Shown here: one piece after another, positions 1-3,698 of the stretch | How positions within the stretch are numbered: the stretch's first letter is position 1 | Layout: every line of letters starts with the position of its first letter | Origin: Opitutaceae bacterium | GTDB lineage: Bacteria > Verrucomicrobiota > Verrucomicrobiia > Opitutales > Opitutaceae | Length of the DNA stretch: 5,879 bases | Reading direction: 5' to 3' | Assembly: GCA_020847775.1 (NCBI GenBank) | Contig: JADLBI010000292.1 | Coordinates: forward strand, 1-5,879 | The notes under the pieces: model-generated | What the model was told of the DNA's origin: nothing | Seen by the model: the letters and a program-made list of their open reading frames with translations, nothing else | Databases searched by the model: none | Program-made: the position numbers and the translations under genes

Positions 1-67
1 AACGATTCCACTGCTGCTCGATCCGCCGAGACGGGAAAACTGGTTTCGAAATATTAATCTTGTTCAT
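1..67 (-). CDS. Possible 5' end of an unidentified gene running off the left edge
   Basis: Read on the minus strand, an ATG at 67-65 opens a frame of 22 codons with no stop before the window edge; it begins MNKINISKPVF. The start lies directly behind an extended -10 promoter (TGC plus TATACT at 79-74), so the predicted transcript would begin at or next to the ATG, and no Shine-Dalgarno sequence is seen. A leaderless start is therefore possible. The product is not recognised and 22 residues are too few to assign. The gene would be divergent from the NTPase remnant, and the palindrome at 62-87 would sit over its promoter. Competing plus-strand frames close within 85 bases. The call rests on promoter plus open frame only. 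Confidence 0.35.
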   Translation of the reverse strand, partial: MNKINISKPVFPSRRIEQQWNR

Positions 68-87
68 GCACTCAGTATAGCATGAAC
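62..87. promoter_or_regulatory. Perfect 8-bp inverted repeat, probable operator
   Basis: GTTCATGC (62-69) and GCATGAAC (80-87) are perfect inverted copies around a 10-base centre that contains the minus-strand -10 element. A further CATGAA half-site lies at 96-101. A dyad placed over a -10 is typical of a repressor site, possibly autoregulatory. No T-tract follows, so a terminator is less likely. Confidence 0.4.
74..82 (-). promoter_or_regulatory. Extended -10 promoter, minus strand
   Basis: On the minus strand TGCTATACT (82 to 74) matches an extended -10 element (TGn followed by TATAAT with one mismatch). No good -35 is visible at 16-18 bases, which is common for extended -10 promoters. Transcription would start near 67, the first base of the possible ATG. 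Confidence 0.4.
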
Positions 88-126
88 TAATCAATCATGA
101 AGTAAATATGTTTACCTCTTAGTAAC

Positions 127-567
127 GTGGTCTCCGCAGTGTCGGGGCGTGAAGATTCACATGTTGTGAGTTTTGTCAGGCGGGTTGAGAGTGATCGCAA
201 AAAGCGATTCATTTTGACTTCGCGGTCGAACATATTGAATCAAGGGAAGCAGTTGAGTGACAAGTTTGAAATCGGTGGAATCGACCGTCGTGAGTTTGAG
301 CTAAGAGTCGGATCTCTTTCTGATCTCGACAAGGCTCGGGTGCTTTATAATCACGTCTGGTACACCGATCTCGACGAAAGTTTCGTTGATGAGCTTTATA
401 AGGATAAGCGTTACCAAAAGATAATTAATCATCGGAGTTTCAACCCTCGACTAATATCATTCATTACTGACTCGAAAAGGCTTGGCGGAGTCACGCCGGC
501 TGGCTATTGGACGCATATCGAGGGGGCGCTATCAAATCCTCGTGGAATATGGAGGAATATGTTTTAG
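127..567 (+). pseudogene. nSTAND3-type NTPase remnant, middle (ATPase/winged-helix) segment
   Basis: This open segment encodes the later part of a STAND-class P-loop NTPase of the nSTAND3 type. That family is predicted, and in part shown, to act in defence against invading DNA, with nucleotide-driven switching of attached effector and sensor regions. About residues 8-40 carry the strand-plus-arginine region KKRFILTSRSNIL. About 66-115 carry the helical part ending HRSFNPRLISF, and 128-146 the closing GALSNPRGIWRNMF. All three blocks are recognised from the family. The Walker A and Walker B parts that should precede residue 1 are missing: frame 1 has TAA at 103-105 and no related peptide lies upstream. 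The GTG at 127 is only the first start codon of the open frame, with no convincing ribosome site. The segment ends at an amber codon (565-567), and the same frame continues the same protein after it. I treat it as part of a 5'-truncated, nonsense-interrupted pseudogene. Confidence 0.72.
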
Positions 568-597
568 GCGCAAACGGACGCTGTCGGCAGAAGACTG

Positions 598-1623
598 GTG
601 ATTGGGGTTGTTATAAATGGAAAGCGGATATCGGAGCCGCTACTTAAACAGTTGTATTATCGGTTGGGAAGTGTCCGTTCCTCCAATAGTGCTGCACCCA
701 ACTTCAATGCTGCGGCGCGCTTGCTAGTGGGGGCGTTTTTGAATCGCCATGTTAGGGACGAAAATGTCTGGTACGATCTTTTTGATCCATCTATTGCAGA
801 CTATGTAATGGCTGAGCACTTCGATGATGTTGAGTTAATCGAAGAACTCCTTGACGGATTGCGGACACCACAGGCAGTCGCTAATTTGCAGTCTATCTGC
901 ACTGCCGGCCACTTGTCAAAATCGGCATTGGTCAGTGTGCTCGGTGGGCAAATTTCGCGTGTCAAAGCAGACGTAAATTCGGAGCAACTGTTAACTCCGT
1001 ATATATTGAAAATCCTGCTGTGGATGTTGCGGTCGGGAGAGGTGGTGGGGTTTCGCGAATTTATCGAGGAATGTGTGAGCGATGCGCTTCGATTTGGATC
1101 GAGGGACCTTGGCAATGAGTACCTTGAATTTATCGAATTGTCGATGAAGGGTGGGCTGTGTGATTGTGCTGATCCGAAGCTACGCGCCGAAATTTCGCGG
1201 TTCATTTTGGAAGACGAGCCTGGCTACGACGGCTTTGTAATCCTCTCGCGGATCATTTCATATTTGGAGCCAGTTCCAGGCTCCCTAACGGAGGCGTTTA
1301 AGGGGGCTGTGGTCGAGCACTTAAAGGAAGAGTTTACTCGAATGGTTGATGAAGAGGGTGTGCTGATGCACGTTTACGACGAGTGCATGGTTGATCCTGC
1401 AACCCTGCGAAAGTATCTGGATTCTCTTGTGGACGAGCTTTCGATCGGTCTGGATGTGGTTGCGGTCGATTCCATTGCGAGTTGTTGCGATCTGGAGGAG
1501 ATAATTAACAACAACGTCGATAGATCATCCGATGATGACCACAATTTCGAAGTTGTTCGTGAAGAAAGAATTGACTCCGCTGCAGTGGCCGATGCAATCG
1601 AAGATCTATTCATGAGGGACTAA
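598..1623 (+). pseudogene. nSTAND3-type NTPase remnant, C-terminal helical segment
   Basis: This 341-codon segment continues the preceding one in the same frame; codons 568-597 after the amber read AQTDAVGRRL and join smoothly to VIGVVINGKRISEP. Family-like blocks are NGKRISEPLLKQLYYRL at the start, LLVGAFLNRH near residue 45, and VWYDLFDPSIADYVM near residue 60. The rest is mostly helical and acidic, like the variable C-terminal sensor region of nSTAND3 proteins. No membrane segment or nuclease motif is visible. The TAA at 1621-1623 looks like the natural end. GTG 598 could serve for reinitiation, but only a weak purine stretch (AGAAG) precedes it, so an independent protein is doubtful. The absence of frameshifts over more than 1 kb suggests that inactivation is recent or that some readthrough occurs. 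Base composition is clearly less GC-rich than that of icmF, in line with transfer. The gene converges on the integrase, leaving 42 bases between them. Confidence 0.68.
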
Positions 1624-1665
1624 CGTAGAATTTCCGAGGAGACTGTGCAGGAATCTCGTTGCCTG

Positions 1666-2853
1666 TCAGCTAGTCAGTTGCGTTTTCGATATCAAATCTG
1701 CCCAGTCCTGCATCATCTTCCTTCGCTCAGCCATGTAGGACGCATGGTTGTAGCTCGCTCGTACCTTGTTACGCTCTCGATGTGCGAGCTGGCGCTCTAT
1801 GACATCAGTGCGGTAGCCCAACTCGTTAAGCAACGTCGATGCCGTAGCCCGGAAGCCGTGCGCCGAAAAGCGGCCGCCCCAGCCCATTCGCTCCAGTACA
1901 CGGTTCAGTGTCGTCGGGGACATCACGGTCCCGGGCGTGCGAACGTTGGGGAAGAGGGTCGGCAGACCCTGTCGGCTGGTTGCCTTGAGTTGTCGAAGAA
2001 GGTCGACGGCTTGGGTCGACAGCGGAACGATGTGTTCCTCTCGCATCTTCATGCGGGCCGCCGGAATGCGCCATTCTTTCGCCTCCAGATCAAACTCGTT
2101 CCAGTTGGCGCCGCGAAGTTCACCCGGTCGGACGAAGGTCAACATGAGCAGTCTGAGCGCGATTCGCGTGTGTGTGAGTTCGCCGGCCGACAACGCGGCT
2201 GCCAACTCCTTCAGTTCTTTCATCGGCAGCGCCTGTTTGTGAGCGACCTTGCGGCGCTTGACCGCGCCCTTCACAGCTGACGCGGGATCAGACTCACAGC
2301 GAAGAGTGGCCACACCGTAGCGGAAGACTGCTGAACACCACTGACGAACCAATGTTGCGACCGTCGTTGCGCCGCGGTCGGCCACGTCTTTGACTATCTC
2401 CAGTATCTGGTGCGGCGTCACCGTGCTGATTGGCTGGGCCCCGATCGACGGATAGACGTCGTTCCCGAGCATCGTTTCCACTTGCTTGAGGTAGTAGGGG
2501 GTCCAACCAGCCTTGTGCTGGTCGATCCACTCGATAGCAACCGCCTTGAATGTATTCGCGGCGCTGGCGACAGTTGCGGCGACAGCGCGCTTTCGCTGCT
2601 GGGCGGGGTGAGTACCTTCCTTGACAAGTCGCCTCGCGGCATCACGCGCTTCCCGCGCTTGCTGCAAAGTCACTTCTGGGTACTTGCCGATCGCGAAGAC
2701 GTTCTCTACATCGTTGACGCGGTATCGGTAGCGCCAATACTTCGAACCGTTGGAGTGAACCAGTAGGTGAAGGCCGTTGCCGTCAGGAAGCTTGTACGGC
2801 TTTGCCTTGGCCTTGGCGTTGCGCGCGTGGGTATCGGTGAGGCGGGCTGCCAT
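1666..2853 (-). CDS. P4-type tyrosine integrase (site-specific recombinase)
   Basis: A tyrosine recombinase of the P4/IntS type, which integrates and excises a genomic island or prophage by strand exchange at att sites. I chose the ATG at 2853 (395 aa) because the family start MAARLTDTHARNAKAK follows it directly. The frame extends 17 codons further to 2904, but those cross the promoter-like repeats. The N-terminal arm-binding domain (about residues 3-90) has KLPDGNGLHLLV and the GKYPEVTLQQAR block. The core-binding domain follows at about 100-190. The catalytic domain shows R242 (VRPGEL), K269, H332-x-x-R335 (AHGFR), H358 (LAHRERN) and the probable nucleophile Y368 (SYNHASY). The end, RRKMMQDWADLI, is the usual family finish, so the protein appears complete and active. 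No excisionase gene is visible. It converges on the NTPase remnant. Its 5' side faces the boundary with icmF, where an att site would be expected, but no tRNA is present. Confidence 0.95.
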   Translation of the reverse strand: MAARLTDTHARNAKAKAKPYKLPDGNGLHLLVHSNGSKYWRYRYRVNDVENVFAIGKYPEVTLQQAREARDAARRLVKEGTHPAQQRKRAVAATVASAANTFKAVAIEWIDQHKAGWTPYYLKQVETMLGNDVYPSIGAQPISTVTPHQILEIVKDVADRGATTVATLVRQWCSAVFRYGVATLRCESDPASAVKGAVKRRKVAHKQALPMKELKELAAALSAGELTHTRIALRLLMLTFVRPGELRGANWNEFDLEAKEWRIPAARMKMREEHIVPLSTQAVDLLRQLKATSRQGLPTLFPNVRTPGTVMSPTTLNRVLERMGWGGRFSAHGFRATASTLLNELGYRTDVIERQLAHRERNKVRASYNHASYMAERRKMMQDWADLISKTQLTS

Positions 2854-2881
2854 GGGCGTGCTACTTTGTGGAGGTGCGCAA

Positions 2882-2887
2882 ATTATA
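2882..2887 (-). promoter_or_regulatory. -10 box of the integrase promoter
   Basis: The plus bases attata read TATAAT on the minus strand, a perfect -10 consensus 28 bases before the ATG at 2853. It would give a leader of about 20 bases. The matching -35 position holds only AT-rich sequence, so the promoter may be weak or controlled. No GGAGG-type ribosome site precedes the ATG. Confidence 0.4.
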
Positions 2888-2902
2888 CCCGCTTTTATAC
2901 CC
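2883..2902 (-). repeat. Tandem GGGTATAA repeats upstream of int
   Basis: On the minus strand GGGTATAA occurs at 2902-2895 and again at 2890-2883, a 12-bp period, with the second copy overlapping the -10 box. Short direct repeats upstream of an integrase may be arm-type or autoregulatory binding sites for the integrase or an excision factor. That role is inferred from position alone. Confidence 0.45.
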
Positions 2903-2905
2903 ACT

Positions 2906-3259
2906 TTATTGCCGAATGAGGGCGGCCGACCGCGAACTTCGATGGTTGATAGTGTTACCTAAGGTATTGTTTTTAATGCAATAAATTGGACGTGTGCGAA
3001 CTTCTGCGACCATCCATGCGTGTTATCGATCATCAGCAGCATGAATGGTCTGGCCTGTCGATGCGGGTGCGGGTTTCCATCGTGCATCGCCGTGGCGATG
3101 CGCCTGGTGCCGGGGTGCGTGCCGTGCGGTGCCGAGTGTCGGGAATGCGCCGGGTGCGCCCGGGAATACGGCATGGGTTCGGGCGGTAGTGTAGAGCGCC
3201 GCGGGGCGGTGCAGGCGGTTTCCGATCCGGGCATGCCGCGGCCCCGGACGGCACCACGT
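2906..3259. other. Gene-free stretch, island/chromosome boundary zone
   Basis: I see no credible gene here. The first hundred bases are AT-richer and include a small dyad (TACC-TAA-GGTA at about 2954-2964); after about 3050 the sequence becomes strongly GC-rich like icmF. Neither strand shows a tRNA or tmRNA 3' end. The composition change suggests that the end of the acquired segment lies within roughly 2905-3060. Confidence 0.45.
3008..3050. repeat. 12-bp-arm inverted repeat near the integrase
   Basis: GACCATCCATGC (3008-3019) is matched in inverted orientation by GCATGAATGGTC (3039-3050), 11 of 12 positions, around 19 bases that contain ATCGAT. It lies 155 bases upstream of the integrase start, where base composition changes, so it is a candidate for part of the att region or a protein-binding dyad. 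The spacer is longer than the usual 6-8 bp core of a tyrosine recombinase site. Confidence 0.4.
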
Positions 3260-3400
3260 TCAGGCCGCGCTGTAGCGGCCTTGGGCGTCGCTGCGGGCGC
3301 GGCCGATGGTGATCAGGGTTTCGAGGATGGTGGGCAGGCGTTCGCGCCAGCGGCCACGGGCGCTGAAGCGGGCGGCGATGGCGTCTTCGTCCAGCGGTGG
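3260..3400 (-). pseudogene. C-terminal fragment, probably of a large DNA methyltransferase-like protein
   Basis: On the minus strand the last 46 codons before the TGA at 3262-3260 have real protein character. They run from PPLDEDAIAARF through RGRWRERLPTILETL to IGRAR and GRYSAA. The pattern resembles the short winged-helix-like tail seen at the C-terminus of large SAM-dependent DNA methyltransferases of the Eco57I/YeeA type in Xanthomonadaceae. This is recalled from family knowledge and is tentative. Upstream of codon PP (base 3400) the reading turns into repeat sequence with no protein-like pattern, and the REP-like hairpin begins at 3407. The rest of the gene is therefore absent, and I interpret this as a relic left by deletion or rearrangement. 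No start codon or promoter belongs to it. Confidence 0.4.
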
Positions 3401-3406
3401 GAGTGT

Positions 3407-3447
3407 AGCCCGGATATTTCCTCGCGACTTCATGAAACATCCGGGCT
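3407..3447. repeat. REP-like palindrome (imperfect hairpin)
   Basis: Arms 3407-3420 (agcccggatatttc) and 3434-3447 (gaaacatccgggct) pair at 13 of 14 positions around a 13-base loop. The AGCCCGGAT...ATCCGGGCT core is of the kind found in repetitive extragenic palindromes of gammaproteobacteria, including Xanthomonadaceae. No T-tract follows, so a simple intrinsic terminator is unlikely. Confidence 0.6.
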
Positions 3448-3661
3448 GCGGCAATGCCGAAACCATCGTCGCCGTACCCGCCCATGGCCGGGCAGAAGAC
3501 TTTGGTTCCGCGTTCTCGAACCGCCGCCGGCGGTGACCCCGTATCGACCGGTTCCAGTCGTGCAGCGGGAACGTGAGCCGTGCAGGCGCATCCGGTGCGA
3601 CAGGCGCAGTCGGGCGGCGGCGGTCGCGCGCCCGCCGGCCATCGCGCACAGCCGCAGCCGC

Positions 3662-3667
3662 TAGAAT
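3662..3667 (+). promoter_or_regulatory. Candidate -10 box of icmF
   Basis: TAGAAT matches the -10 consensus at five of six positions. It lies 31 bases before the GTG start, giving a leader of about 25 bases. No clear -35 is seen 16-18 bases upstream, which is usual in such GC-rich DNA. Confidence 0.35.
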
Positions 3668-3687
3668 CCGGGACTCCCCAGCACGCC

Positions 3688-3691
3688 GGAG
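3688..3691 (+). promoter_or_regulatory. Ribosome binding site fixing the icmF GTG start
   Basis: GGAG lies 7 bases before GTG 3699. It supports this start over later ATG codons, which would cut into the B12-binding domain. Confidence 0.55.
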
Positions 3692-3698
3692 CCGCCCC

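Larger units (their letters stand above)
3448..3698. other. Intergenic region upstream of icmF
   Basis: No credible gene is seen. All six frames are open for long stretches only because of high GC. The part up to about 3530 may belong to the same dispersed repeat as the hairpin before it; its minus-strand reading (GGYGDDGFGIAAARMF) resembles spurious repeat-derived peptides in related genomes, a low-confidence recollection. The last 40 bases hold the likely icmF promoter and ribosome site. Confidence 0.35.

Noticed and set aside
1..126. End of an insertion sequence that truncated the NTPase gene
   Set aside because: No recognisable transposase residues, terminal repeat or target duplication can be seen, and the promoter-plus-dyad explanation fits the bases better.
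801..1613. Minus-strand frames opposite the NTPase remnant
   Set aside because: They are serine/arginine-rich translations without motifs or ribosome sites, antisense to sequence with family-like pattern.
1645..2766. Several plus-strand frames opposite the integrase
   Set aside because: They are antisense shadows of the integrase, which has all catalytic residues on the minus strand.
2905..3060. tRNA 3' end or tmRNA as the integration target
   Set aside because: Neither strand shows a T-loop GGTTCGAATCC-type element followed by an acceptor stem.
3407..3447. Intrinsic transcription terminator
   Set aside because: The stem is strong, but no run of T follows on either strand and no intact gene ends next to it.
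3020..3664. Plus-strand frame with a cysteine-rich start (CRCGCG, CVPCGAEC)
   Set aside because: The cysteines come from GC-rich TGC/TGT runs. The spacing does not fit a zinc or iron-sulfur motif I know, there is no ribosome site, and the frame crosses the methyltransferase-like relic and the REP hairpin.
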